This document shows, in pieces, positions 26,587 through 35,298 of a stretch of 64,000 bases of DNA. The stretch comes from Sporocytophaga sp. (GTDB taxonomy: Bacteria; Bacteroidota; Bacteroidia; Cytophagales; Cytophagaceae). Each line of letters begins with the position of its first letter. Within the stretch, counting starts at the first letter, position 1. The notes under the pieces are model-generated. The model saw only the letters and a list, made by a program, of their open reading frames with translations, was not told the DNA's origin and did no database searches. The stretch is taken from assembly GCF_017745095.1 (NCBI RefSeq), contig NZ_JAGHZZ010000020.1:1-64000 (forward strand), in the 5' to 3' direction. The position numbers were made by a program, and so were the translations under genes.

Positions 26587-26805
26587 ATGAAGAAAGCTTT
26601 TAAAATTATAATAACAATCATTATTGTATTGTATATTCCATTCTCATTTTTATTAGACACAGCAATCGGAGCGTCTTCTCATAATATTCCATTTAAAAGC
26701 AGAGAAGATACAGAACGGCATTTGTATATTAGTTTAGTTGTAGGATTGATATTCATAGCTCTGATTTGGCTACCCTGTAAGAAGATTTTTAAAAGCAATC
26801 CTTGA
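26587..26805 (+). CDS. Small two-TM membrane protein
   Basis: A 72-residue protein from the ATG at 26587. Residues about 5-25 and 46-64 are hydrophobic, separated by a polar loop (SSHNIPFKSREDTERH). The family is not recognised. It lies 114 bases upstream of the potassium channel gene in the same direction. The codon pattern and charge distribution look real, but the small size limits confidence. Confidence 0.5.
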   Translation: MKKAFKIIITIIIVLYIPFSFLLDTAIGASSHNIPFKSREDTERHLYISLVVGLIFIALIWLPCKKIFKSNP

Positions 26806-26919
26806 CCATAGAATAATTGATATCAACAGCCTTAAACATGGCAATAGCGCAATTTTTCCCTTAGGGAATAGTTTTTTCTTATACCTCAAACTTTGGCTTG
26901 CTATCGAAGTTTTTTAAGT

Positions 26920-27924
26920 ATGGAGCAAGGTCCCGATAAAAAATCAGAAAAATGCAATAAACATCCGTTTACCACTCAATATAAAATTGAAGAGTTGGGG
27001 TTTGGTAGTTCTCCAGAAACAGAGAATGAACGTCTGATATTCCATGATGGTAGGTTTAATGTGCGCAGATCAGGACTTATGCTTTACGGAAGAAATAATA
27101 GCCTGTATCATTGGTTTACTTCTGCTGATTGGGCTACATTTTCCATTGCGATCATTATCCTGTATCTTATTTTCAATTTGTTCTTCACCGGCCTCTACTA
27201 TATCGCAGGTATTGAAGGAGTAGTCAGAAGACCAGGCTTAAATACTATTGAAAAGTTTTTCGAAGTATTCTTTTTTTCTTCTCAAACATTGACGACAGTG
27301 GGGTATGGAAGAGTAAGCCCTTTGGGATTAGGAGCTAACCTGGTTGCATTTTTTGAGTCCCTTACTGGCTTAATGTGCTTCGCCGTGGCAACTGGAATCA
27401 TGTATGGGCGTTTCTCTATGCCCAATGTAAAACTGCTGTCCAGCGATCAGGCGCTTATTGCTCCTCATAAAGGTAAAAAATCTTTTCAGTTCAGAATTGC
27501 CAATGCACGCAAAAATCAATTGCTGGACGCTGAGGTGCAGCTGATTTTTTCGTGGGTGGATGCTTCATGTGATAGGCCGATACGAAAGTTTAATAACCTT
27601 AAATTGGAAATTAATAAAATCAATTTCTTTCCATTAAACTGGACACTGGTTCATGTTATAGATTCAGAAAGTCCTATTCAAGGTTGGACCAAAGAAGATC
27701 TCGAAGAATCCAATGTTGAATTTCTTGTTTTGTTTAAGGCTTTTGATGATGTATACAGTCAGGTCGTGCATTCGAGAGTCTCATACAAACATAACGAAAT
27801 CGTTTGGGGTGCTATTTTTGAATCCATGTTTCATACAGACAGGCATGGAGAAACATTGCTTGAAATGAAGAAAATAAGCAATTATACTTTGATAAAAGGA
27901 AGTGATCTGTTCGACCAGTTATAG
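26920..27924 (+). CDS. Inward-rectifier-type potassium channel (Kir family)
   Basis: A 334-residue two-TM channel from the ATG at 26920; a TTG at 26893 would add nine residues. A slide-helix region precedes TM1 (about 72-97), the pore helix and selectivity filter are TTVGYGRVSP (TVGYG at 126-130), and TM2 covers about 142-164. The C-terminal 170 residues are the immunoglobulin-like Kir gating domain (SFQFRIANARKNQLLDAEVQLI, the conserved HVIDSESPIQGWTKEDL, WGAIFESMFH). KirBac channels conduct K+ across the inner membrane under lipid or ligand control. The gene stands apart from others and its physiological role is unknown. Confidence 0.93.
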   Translation: MEQGPDKKSEKCNKHPFTTQYKIEELGFGSSPETENERLIFHDGRFNVRRSGLMLYGRNNSLYHWFTSADWATFSIAIIILYLIFNLFFTGLYYIAGIEGVVRRPGLNTIEKFFEVFFFSSQTLTTVGYGRVSPLGLGANLVAFFESLTGLMCFAVATGIMYGRFSMPNVKLLSSDQALIAPHKGKKSFQFRIANARKNQLLDAEVQLIFSWVDASCDRPIRKFNNLKLEINKINFFPLNWTLVHVIDSESPIQGWTKEDLEESNVEFLVLFKAFDDVYSQVVHSRVSYKHNEIVWGAIFESMFHTDRHGETLLEMKKISNYTLIKGSDLFDQL

Positions 27925-28055
27925 ATTTTTAAACAGGCATTTACTTAATTTTCATCAACAAACTTATGTTACAATTGTCAGAAGCTTCAGGATTTAATTC
28001 CATTCAGCATCTCATTTGATTATTACTGCTTAAATGGATATTTTTATAGTGAGTA

Positions 28056-28424
28056 ATGAAAAATATACATTTGAGACTTTTAGTAATATTATTGGGATTG
28101 ACTTTGGGCGGATGTAACAAGTATACCAATAAAGAAAAATATGTTATTTCCATCGGTAAAAAATTGGACCTCTATTATTCTACTAATTCTTGTTGCTGCT
28201 ACTGTCTGTCCAACGAAAAGGAATTGAAGCATATTAACTTATTAGGAAGAAAAATGATTGACAAGAGACCTAAAAATTGTGAAGGATGTAATTATATAGC
28301 AGCTTTTACTTTGCAGGGTAAATCTATTGGCGTTGATACTATAGAATTAAAGTTATTGACAGCAACTATGAGTTGTGATGAAAGTGAAGGTCAAATTGAA
28401 AGATATATAATTGAAGTAAAATAA
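28056..28424 (+). CDS. Small Cys-rich lipoprotein
   Basis: A 122-residue predicted lipoprotein (signal MKNIHLRLLVILLGLTLGGC, lipobox LGGC with Cys at 20). The mature part is unusually rich in cysteine: NSCCCYC near 44-50, NCEGC near 74-78 and one more Cys near 109. A CxC plus CxxC arrangement suggests metal binding or disulfides; this is inference. The C-terminal half (YIAAFTLQGKSIGVDTIELKLL) is beta-rich, in the style of chagasin or secreted inhibitors. It is followed after 18 bases by another lipoprotein gene, so the two are probably cotranscribed. No family is recognised. Confidence 0.65.
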   Translation: MKNIHLRLLVILLGLTLGGCNKYTNKEKYVISIGKKLDLYYSTNSCCCYCLSNEKELKHINLLGRKMIDKRPKNCEGCNYIAAFTLQGKSIGVDTIELKLLTATMSCDESEGQIERYIIEVK

Positions 28425-28442
28425 GGTTGAGGTAATTTTGAG

Positions 28443-28997
28443 ATGAGATATACTTACTACTTATTCATTATTTTTTTAATTGGTTGTACTCATGGGCCTA
28501 AAGCAGCTAAAGAAAAGTATCAGGTAAAATTTGATTCGACAATAGATTTTACTTTTAAACAGCTATATTCATACAGGCCTATCGATAACATGTATTATGG
28601 TGGTGCTGGTTTAATTTGTATTGATACAATCATATCTAAGGGACATAAAACAATAAAAATAGATACATTGGAAAAAGCTTTTACGATATCAGATTCAGGT
28701 GGGGTAGCTATTCTAATTATGTCCAATAAGATTCTTTATAAAGCAAATAATGTGTTGATTCATTTGGATTCTCTGGGGAATTTAAAGAAGGCAGGTTATG
28801 CAAACTTAGGTAAAGATGATAAGTTAGCAATTGCTGATGCTAATAATGCTATTCTCACCCTTAAAAAAAAATCATTTGATGAAAGAGATACTATAGTTGG
28901 ATTCATTGAGCTAAATGTGAATACAAATAATCCATCCGATAGTCTTTCAATCAAAAGCAGTTGCAGAGGATATTTTAAAGCTTTAATATATGACTAA
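28443..28997 (+). CDS. Hypothetical lipoprotein
   Basis: A 184-residue predicted lipoprotein (MRYTYYLFIIFLIGC, lipobox at residues 12-15). The mature part is mostly beta with no recognised domain; it contains SGGVAILIMSNKILYKANN and a short HLDSLGNLKKAGYANLGKDD segment. It is encoded 18 bases after the Cys-rich lipoprotein gene. Both may be accessory envelope proteins of narrow distribution. Confidence 0.6.
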   Translation: MRYTYYLFIIFLIGCTHGPKAAKEKYQVKFDSTIDFTFKQLYSYRPIDNMYYGGAGLICIDTIISKGHKTIKIDTLEKAFTISDSGGVAILIMSNKILYKANNVLIHLDSLGNLKKAGYANLGKDDKLAIADANNAILTLKKKSFDERDTIVGFIELNVNTNNPSDSLSIKSSCRGYFKALIYD

Positions 28998-29251
28998 AGT
29001 TGAAGCGGTTGATCGTGAAGGTTATTCTATGGTCGGAAATAAATTACGAAACTAGGTGTGAAGGGATAATAAAGGAAGTATGTCTGCTGTTGATGGTGTT
29101 GCTTATTTTGGAATCTATCTTAGTTTGAATCAAAAAAAAGAGGGTGGGACTTATCTTTGTATTTAGACCTGAATAATATTTTTTATACTTTTATCATCAA
29201 TTGGAACTTATTCAATTTTCCAAGCTAATCATCTTTCTATTTTAAATATTC

Positions 29252-30823
29252 ATGAAATCCCATAGCCTTTTAGCATTAGTATGTTTGCTGGTCTCTTTAA
29301 ATTATATTTCCTGTCAGAGAAAGCTTTCAGGAAATGATAAACCACTTACTTTTACTATTCTCCAGATCAATGATGTTTATGAGATTGAACCACTTTCAGG
29401 AGGTGAAGAAGGCGGCATGGCACGTGTTGCTACTGTTAGAAAGGATTTAATTAAAGACAATAAAAACACGATAGCGGTGCTTGCAGGTGATTTTGTCAGT
29501 CCGTCTTTTATGGGAACATTGAAGTATAAAGGACAACGTCTTGCAGGTAAGCAGATGGTAGATGTAATGAATGCAACAGGAGTGGATTATGTCACTTTTG
29601 GTAATCATGAATTTGATATTGAGAAAAAGCAATTACAGGAAAGAATCAATGAATCAGAGTTTGCATGGATATCTTCCAATGTTGAAGAAAAAAAAGCAGA
29701 TGGAAGCACAGGACCTTTCAGGAAATATAAGAGTGGAACTTCAGAAGTGATAAGGCCCTATGCAATTCATAAGTTTGATTATGAAAACGGTCAATCGCTT
29801 CGACTTGGAATTATAGGGGTAACACTTCCTTTGAATAAGGCAGATTCAATAGTTTATGATATTTGGTATTTTACTTTGCAGGATGCTTATGAAAAAATCA
29901 AAGACAGTTGTGATGTAATTATTGGTCTTACACATCTTGAAATAGGTATGGATAAATATATTGCCGAAAGGGTTCAGGGACTTGACCTTATCATTGGCGG
30001 TCATGAACATATGAACATGGAAAAAAAAGTTGGAAAGGTTAAGATCTGTAAAGCAGATGCCAATGCAAAATCTGCCTATATTCATAAGTTTACTTATAAA
30101 CCCAGAACTCGTAAAGTAAGCGTTATTTCTGAATTGAAAGCTATCAATTCATCGATCGCTTTGGATTCAGAGGTAAATAGTACGGTACAAAAATGGGTCG
30201 CATTCAGAGATAGTGCAGTGATCTCTCTGGGCTTTGTTGCAGGGGAAACACTGATGAGTGCAGATGTCCCGCTGGAAGCAAGGGAATCACTTGTAAGGTC
30301 AACGTCAACTAATTTTACAAGACTTGTTACCAATTCTCTTTTATACTCCTTCCCGGTAGCAGATATTGCAATTTTAAATAGCGGCAGTATAAGGATTGAT
30401 GATCAGCTGAAAGGTGAGATAACACAGGCAGATATATTAAGAGCTTTACCTTTTGGAGGAAGTCTTTCTCTTGTACGGATGACTGGTGAAGAGTTGGTAA
30501 GGATATTAGATGCCGGCACTTCGGATGCTCAAAAATGGAATGGTGGATTTTTGCAGATTGCTGGGGCTGAAAGAATAAATAATAAGTGGCTTTTAAATGG
30601 AAAGGAGATAGTCTCGAATCATACTTATACTGCAGTGATGCCTACCTTTCTTTCAACAGGTAAAGAAAAAAATCTTGAGTTTATAAATAAATTTGCTCGG
30701 ACAACGCCTGATACTCTTGGTAATTCCGGCATTGAGAACGGCTATACTAAAAACGATGTTAGAAATTCCGTTATCGCATATATTAAATCCGGAATGAAAA
30801 GCCCATTATGGGTAAATGAATAA
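29252..30823 (+). CDS. 5'-nucleotidase/cyclic phosphodiesterase family lipoprotein (UshA-like)
   Basis: A 523-residue predicted lipoprotein (lipobox NYISC, Cys at about 21). The N-terminal metallophosphoesterase domain has ILQINDVYE, the metal-site segment VLAGDFVSPS, TFGNHEFDIEKK and LIIGGHEHMNM; the C-terminal 5_nucleotid_C domain covers about 320-500 with ILNSGSIRIDD and ADILRALPFGGSL. In the first motif N-D-V replaces the usual N-D-x-H (INDVYE), and DF replaces the common GD-x-x-x-G context, so metal coordination may differ slightly from UshA. It probably hydrolyses nucleotides or related phosphoesters at the cell surface or in the periplasm for phosphate and nucleoside scavenging. It appears monocistronic or cotranscribed with the next gene, 24 bases on. 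Confidence 0.88.
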   Translation: MKSHSLLALVCLLVSLNYISCQRKLSGNDKPLTFTILQINDVYEIEPLSGGEEGGMARVATVRKDLIKDNKNTIAVLAGDFVSPSFMGTLKYKGQRLAGKQMVDVMNATGVDYVTFGNHEFDIEKKQLQERINESEFAWISSNVEEKKADGSTGPFRKYKSGTSEVIRPYAIHKFDYENGQSLRLGIIGVTLPLNKADSIVYDIWYFTLQDAYEKIKDSCDVIIGLTHLEIGMDKYIAERVQGLDLIIGGHEHMNMEKKVGKVKICKADANAKSAYIHKFTYKPRTRKVSVISELKAINSSIALDSEVNSTVQKWVAFRDSAVISLGFVAGETLMSADVPLEARESLVRSTSTNFTRLVTNSLLYSFPVADIAILNSGSIRIDDQLKGEITQADILRALPFGGSLSLVRMTGEELVRILDAGTSDAQKWNGGFLQIAGAERINNKWLLNGKEIVSNHTYTAVMPTFLSTGKEKNLEFINKFARTTPDTLGNSGIENGYTKNDVRNSVIAYIKSGMKSPLWVNE

Positions 30824-30847
30824 GCTACGATTATAAAGATTTTTAAA

Positions 30848-31318
30848 ATGTTAAAGCATATATCTGATAAGCTTCGTGAAGCTGAATTAAAACTTGAGCT
30901 TAGATTTCCAAAAAAACTTTTTGATTTTATCAGAAAGCTGGAAAGTCCTGAGGTAATGTTTGGAGAAGAAGAATGGCTTTTTCCCACCGTGACTGAAAAC
31001 CCAGATGACCCTTCAGAAAATTTCATTGTGTCAAAATCTATGTGGTTTAAAAGTCAATGGAATATGAATGCACTGGTATTCGCTGTCGGACGATATGGAG
31101 ATTATCTTCTCGCTATTCAGAGTAAAGATGGAAAAATGCTAAAACAAATATTTGTACTTATTGATGAAAGTTCAGAGATAAAAATTTTTAATACAAGCCT
31201 TGATAAATTACTTGAATATGGGCCCTTTGATTATATGGAATGGAGTGATTATTACCTTAAGCTTGAAGATGGAGAAGTCCAGGAAGGGGATGAAATGAGT
31301 GATTCAGGTGATTTTTAA
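30848..31318 (+). CDS. SMI1/KNR4 (SUKH)-like protein
   Basis: A 156-residue cytoplasmic protein. The layout EAELKLELRFPKKLFDFIRK near the N-terminus, GEEEWLFPTV, ALVFAVGRYGDYLLAIQSKD and the acidic C-terminus suit the SUKH fold, which often provides immunity to contact-dependent toxins in bacteria. No toxin gene is adjacent, so an orphan immunity or housekeeping role is possible. The assignment is by pattern only and moderate. It follows the nucleotidase gene by 24 bases. Confidence 0.5.
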   Translation: MLKHISDKLREAELKLELRFPKKLFDFIRKLESPEVMFGEEEWLFPTVTENPDDPSENFIVSKSMWFKSQWNMNALVFAVGRYGDYLLAIQSKDGKMLKQIFVLIDESSEIKIFNTSLDKLLEYGPFDYMEWSDYYLKLEDGEVQEGDEMSDSGDF

Positions 31319-31422
31319 TCTTACTAAAAGGTGTTCAATGTTTGCCGGTGATAGAAGACCGTATTCATCAATGTATAAATTAATTTAAGGAAGATGTGCT
31401 TCGTCTATGAGATGGTCGAGCG

Positions 31423-31827
31423 CTAGGATTTTTCTATTTCCACTTGATTAAGCCAGGCAATAGCCTCTCCTTCATTGTCAAATTGCTTTATTATCATTAG
31501 GTCTCTGTTTTCTATTTTAGACGCAATATTTTCTACAGCAACCCTATTAAAATAACTTTTGGGTTTTATAATAGCGATAGCTTTAAATCCTTTTTCAGTA
31601 CCGCGAGGAATAAAGCTGTGCTCGATCCAGTTTTGATCTTCCATACTAATAAGGATCATCTCTTTGAGATTTGCCAGTACCTTATTGGCCTTATGCTCTA
31701 TCAATGTTTTCAACATTTTTTCGGAACCCTCTTTTAATTGCCTGCTGGTTGAATAACCATGCCAATTCATCACTACTGCTTTAAGTTCGGGGTTGAAAAA
31801 AATATCGTAGACAGGTTTTGTATCCAT
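31423..31827 (-). CDS. Hypothetical STAS/SpoIIAA-like protein
   Basis: A 134-residue soluble protein. The order of elements, VYDIFFNPELKAVVMNWHGY, then a helix, LANLKEMILISMEDQNWIEH and a C-terminal helix NEGEAIAWLNQVE, resembles the SpoIIAA-like STAS fold common in Bacteroidota, in which small proteins of this kind are of unknown function. It is convergent with the SUKH-like gene and divergent from the expansin-like gene. Confidence is modest for the family and good for the gene. Confidence 0.6.
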   Translation of the reverse strand: MDTKPVYDIFFNPELKAVVMNWHGYSTSRQLKEGSEKMLKTLIEHKANKVLANLKEMILISMEDQNWIEHSFIPRGTEKGFKAIAIIKPKSYFNRVAVENIASKIENRDLMIIKQFDNEGEAIAWLNQVEIEKS

Positions 31828-31936
31828 TAAAAGTGTGATTAATTCCCCTACAACTTAAAATGGGGAATATTGTTTGTGGAATTTGTTAAATTTTTATTGT
31901 TTTTGCTGGATTATCACTTTAAACTGATACAAGAAA

Positions 31937-31977
31937 GAACTCCTGTAATCCTTGTGTTCTATTAAGGATGGGAGTTC
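31937..31977. promoter_or_regulatory. Two-part hairpin between divergent genes
   Basis: GAACTCC (31937-31943) pairs with GGAGTTC (31971-31977), and inside it ATCCTT (31948-31953) pairs with AAGGAT (31964-31969). It lies 90 bases before the expansin-like start and could be an operator or leader structure; no terminator T-run follows. Confidence 0.35.
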
Positions 31978-32067
31978 TCCATTCCATATGGACTTTTCGA
32001 AAAAAATAATTTCTTACCTATATTTACTTCTATCTATTAACCAATTCATTTCAATAAAATTAACTTT

Positions 32068-33216
32068 ATGAAAAAAATATTTTTATTCTTTCTTCTGATC
32101 TCACAATTGACATATGCTCAGGAGAAATATTCAGGAGTCTCCACACATTTTGAGGCCCTGGGGACACCTTATGGAGGGTGTGGTGTTCCTCCAGATCTTG
32201 TTGAGTCGGAATATTTCGTTGCATTGAATGTTTATCACTCACCTGGAGTAAGTACCTCATGGCCCCGTCCTTTAACAGGAACAGATACTATTTTTAAAGG
32301 CGAATTTAATAATGGCCATAACTGTGGTCGATGGGTCAGAGTTTCTATAATGGAAGACTGTATCGGAGGAACCAATGACGGAGCTCTGGGGCAGCAATTT
32401 TGTAGGGGGGCAAATGCTAAGTGGACACATGATAAATATTCTTATGCTTATCTCAATATGATTGTAACGGATGCATGCGGTGATGGAAATGGTTGGTGCA
32501 GGGACAGCAAATACCATCTTGATTTGCATACTCCATCCCTGAATAAATTTGAAAAAGACGGACAGCCTATAACAGATATGTATCCTGGCCATTTTAATAA
32601 TAGAAAGATCGAGTGGGAATATATTAAGGCTCCCGGTTATACGGGAGATATTGATATTTATTTTATGCAAAACTCCCAGCAATACTGGGCTAGTATATTT
32701 ATAAATCATCTGGAGAATGGAATCCATAATGTAGAACAAAAAGTTGGGAAGCAATGGGTTAAATTAAAAACAAATAGCGATATGGGGCAAGCCTATCTTC
32801 TGGATCCAGCAGAACAGCCGTATAGAATAAGAGTTTGGGATGCCGAAGATAAACTTGTCAATAATGGAAGAGAATATATATTTTCTTTACCTGCTGCTTG
32901 CGGAAGCAAGTGTCCCGTTCCGGCTACAAAAGCTACCTATCAGATCAATGATCCTGTAATAACATCAGTTAATAATGTCAGTGAAGATAAATTCTTTTAT
33001 GTTGGAGGTGCCAACGATAATCATATAATAATGTGGGATCTTAATGAACTGGTATATTCTGTACAGCTTGTTGATTTGTTGGGCAGAACAGTTAAGGAGT
33101 TTAAAGTAGATTCTGTAAAAGGCACCCTTGATCCGGGCACTTTATCTGGAGGTTGTTACCGAGTGGTTTTTTATGGAAACAATAGTATTATAGCCTGTAA
33201 GACATTAATAAAGTAA
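32068..33216 (+). CDS. Secreted expansin-like protein with T9SS sorting domain
   Basis: A 382-residue exported protein. It has a signal peptide at 1-18 (LTYAQ). Residues about 19-170 form a six-stranded double-psi barrel with CGRWVRVS and TDACGDGNGW...HLDL, the latter matching the expansin/GH45-like loop that holds the essential Asp. Residues about 185-280 match the expansin D2 cellulose-binding domain (IEWEYIKAPGYTGDIDIYF, QQYWASIFINHLENGIHNVE). The C-terminal 75 residues are a T9SS type A-like CTD (VQLVDLLGRTVKEF, GGCYRVVFYG). Expansins loosen cellulose networks without hydrolysis, which fits a cellulolytic gliding bacterium. The Cys content near the N-terminus is unusually high. A strong terminator follows at 33246. 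Confidence 0.78.
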   Translation: MKKIFLFFLLISQLTYAQEKYSGVSTHFEALGTPYGGCGVPPDLVESEYFVALNVYHSPGVSTSWPRPLTGTDTIFKGEFNNGHNCGRWVRVSIMEDCIGGTNDGALGQQFCRGANAKWTHDKYSYAYLNMIVTDACGDGNGWCRDSKYHLDLHTPSLNKFEKDGQPITDMYPGHFNNRKIEWEYIKAPGYTGDIDIYFMQNSQQYWASIFINHLENGIHNVEQKVGKQWVKLKTNSDMGQAYLLDPAEQPYRIRVWDAEDKLVNNGREYIFSLPAACGSKCPVPATKATYQINDPVITSVNNVSEDKFFYVGGANDNHIIMWDLNELVYSVQLVDLLGRTVKEFKVDSVKGTLDPGTLSGGCYRVVFYGNNSIIACKTLIK

Positions 33217-33566
33217 ACAAGCATTTAATTATCACTAATAACTATAAAAGCCGACCATGTAGTCGGCTTTTCATTTTTAAATATATGACTTTGCATGGCA
33301 TCTCTAATATATTGTTTGGTTGTTATAGTGTCTGATTTTAAAGTTGTTATCAATGAGAAGTTGGTAAATGGAATAAGCAGTTCAAATTTTATTCATAATG
33401 GAAAAAAAAGTGTCAATTGATTAAGTAAGAAAGAATCAGAAGTTTACGTCTCATGTAAAAAGAGATTATTAAGTTGTTTGGATAAACGAGCTACTAGGTG
33501 AAATATGAGAAAGGCACTGCAAATTTTTTCGTATATTTATGATATTAAATTTAAATATACTTTTTT
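33217..33566. other. Intergenic region with terminator
   Basis: Only the terminator at 33246-33278 is recognised in this 350-bp stretch; the rest holds no gene that I can support. Confidence 0.5.
33246..33278 (+). terminator. Intrinsic terminator of the expansin-like gene
   Basis: AAAAGCCGAC (33246-33255) and GTCGGCTTTT (33262-33271) form a perfect 10-bp stem with a six-base loop, followed by CATTTTT. Confidence 0.9.
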
Positions 33567-34313
33567 ATGATGCTGGGATACTATACCCCTGTTTTGATAT
33601 TGCAGGCTTTATGTTTATATCATGCTTACAAAAATAATAATCAGCAAAAGTGGTATTGGTTGATATTGTTTTTTCCCGTCTTTGGATGTCTCATTTACCT
33701 GTATGAGAATTTTTACAGTAAACGCTTTATCAGCAATCTGTCAGAAGGTGTAAAGGCTCTTGGAAACAGCAATCACAGGATAGAACAACTGGAGAGACAA
33801 GTCAAATTTAATGACAGTTATACCAATAAGGTAAACCTTGCTGATGCTTATATGAGAGTGCAGAGGTATGAGGAGGCAGTTAATTTGTATGAAATGTGTC
33901 TAGAAGGATTTATGGCAGAAGACCCTGTGTTGTTGATGAAATTGTTAAGTGCTTATTATCAGAATGGAAATTACAAAAAGGTAATTTTCATTGGTGAAAA
34001 ACTTACTTCCAATAAAACTTTTAAAAATGCGGAAGAAAGAATTGCATTAGCCTGGTCATACTTTTTTGATAATCAGCAATCAGTTGCAATAGATATTTTT
34101 AAGGACTTGGATAAGACTTATACGAATTTCAGACATCGAATAGAATATTCAAAACTTCTGATAAAACTGGACCAACAGGAGGCTGCTGAGTTAAAGCTTC
34201 AAGTGCTGATGGAAGAGTTTGAGCACATGAAGCCACTTGAAAGAAAGGTAAACAGACCTCTGATCAGTGAAACTAAAAAGATGCTAAAGGAATTGGATAA
34301 GGTGAAGTCGTAA
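33567..34313 (+). CDS. Membrane-anchored tetratricopeptide repeat protein
   Basis: A 248-residue protein with two N-terminal membrane segments (about 5-21 and 29-47, WYWLILFFPVFGCLIYLYE), which resemble the phospholipase D N-terminal anchor, followed by helical TPR-type repeats from about 85 to 215 (VNLADAYMRVQRYEEAVNLYEMCL, LMKLLSAYYQNGNYKKVIFIGEKL, IALAWSYFFDNQQSVAIDIFKDL). TPRs mediate protein-protein contacts; the partner is unknown. It is followed 27 bases later by the EamA transporter gene, but a functional link is not evident. Either of two adjacent ATG codons could be the start. Confidence 0.82.
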   Translation: MMLGYYTPVLILQALCLYHAYKNNNQQKWYWLILFFPVFGCLIYLYENFYSKRFISNLSEGVKALGNSNHRIEQLERQVKFNDSYTNKVNLADAYMRVQRYEEAVNLYEMCLEGFMAEDPVLLMKLLSAYYQNGNYKKVIFIGEKLTSNKTFKNAEERIALAWSYFFDNQQSVAIDIFKDLDKTYTNFRHRIEYSKLLIKLDQQEAAELKLQVLMEEFEHMKPLERKVNRPLISETKKMLKELDKVKS

Positions 34314-34340
34314 GTTGTGCGTTATTTCTAGAAATATTTT

Positions 34341-35222
34341 ATGGAACAGTCGGAAAATCTGGTAGCCAAGTCGGGAAAATTTAGCGCATATCTGGCTGCT
34401 ATAGTTGTAGTATTTATCTGGTCGGGTTGGATTACTTTGTCGAGAATGGGTGTACATACAAATCTTACACCATATGATATAACATTATTGAGGTTTGGGA
34501 CAGCGGCCATATTAACCTTACCTTTTAGTTTGCGATATGACTGGAAGAGTGTTAAATGGCATCAGATTATGCTAGTTGCTCTTGGTTGCGGGTTTCCATA
34601 TACTATGTTATCATTTATCGGCTTGAAAACGACCAAGGCTGCAAATGCCGGAGTACTGGTGAATGGTATGCTTCCTGTTATCGGTTTGCTTTTTACTATC
34701 TTATGGTTTAAAGAAAGAGTAAGCAAAATGAAATATCTGGCAATCTTTGTTTTGTTGACTGCAAACCTGCTGATGGCAAATCTCGCCTCTAGCTTTTCAG
34801 CTTCATACCTGCCTGGTATTCTTTGTTTACTTTCTGCTGCGTTGGTATTTTCAACTTATATGGCAGCTACAAGGCGGTGGGGATATGGTATGAAAGATGT
34901 GATCGCATTTGTGCCTTTGGTGAACGCGGTGTTGTTCTTTCCGCTGTGGCTTATGAATCCTTCCGCTATTTTGAGTTCTCCTGCTCAGGATGTGTTAATA
35001 CAAATGATTTATCAGGGAGTTGTAGTGAGTGTTTTTGCATTGTTGTTGATTACCTTTAGTGTAAGCAAACTTGGATCCGGCCCTATGTCTGTATTTTTAT
35101 CATATGTACCTGTGGTAACGGCAGTCCTTGCCTTCTTTTTTCTCAAAGAATCACTATCATATACTGAACAAGCCGGCATTGTCTTATGTTCTGCCGGCTT
35201 GATGATCTATGCAAAGAGTTGA
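34341..35222 (+). CDS. EamA/RhaT-family drug/metabolite transporter
   Basis: A 293-residue inner-membrane protein with ten predicted membrane segments in two EamA repeats (about 17-145 and 155-290). Conserved features are PYDITLLRFG near the start of TM2, ALGCGFPYTMLSFIGLKTTKAANAGVLVNGMLPV, and GSGPMSVFLSYVPVVTAVLAFFFLKE in the second repeat. DMT transporters export amino acids, nucleotides, sugars or drugs; the substrate cannot be deduced. It is cotranscribed with or follows the TPR gene and is convergent with the AraC regulator at 35299. Confidence 0.9.
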   Translation: MEQSENLVAKSGKFSAYLAAIVVVFIWSGWITLSRMGVHTNLTPYDITLLRFGTAAILTLPFSLRYDWKSVKWHQIMLVALGCGFPYTMLSFIGLKTTKAANAGVLVNGMLPVIGLLFTILWFKERVSKMKYLAIFVLLTANLLMANLASSFSASYLPGILCLLSAALVFSTYMAATRRWGYGMKDVIAFVPLVNAVLFFPLWLMNPSAILSSPAQDVLIQMIYQGVVVSVFALLLITFSVSKLGSGPMSVFLSYVPVVTAVLAFFFLKESLSYTEQAGIVLCSAGLMIYAKS

Positions 35223-35298
35223 AATGAAAATACATTTCCTGAAAGATAATCAGTAACGTGAATCCAAATTTACTAATTGATTGATTTGATGATAATAG

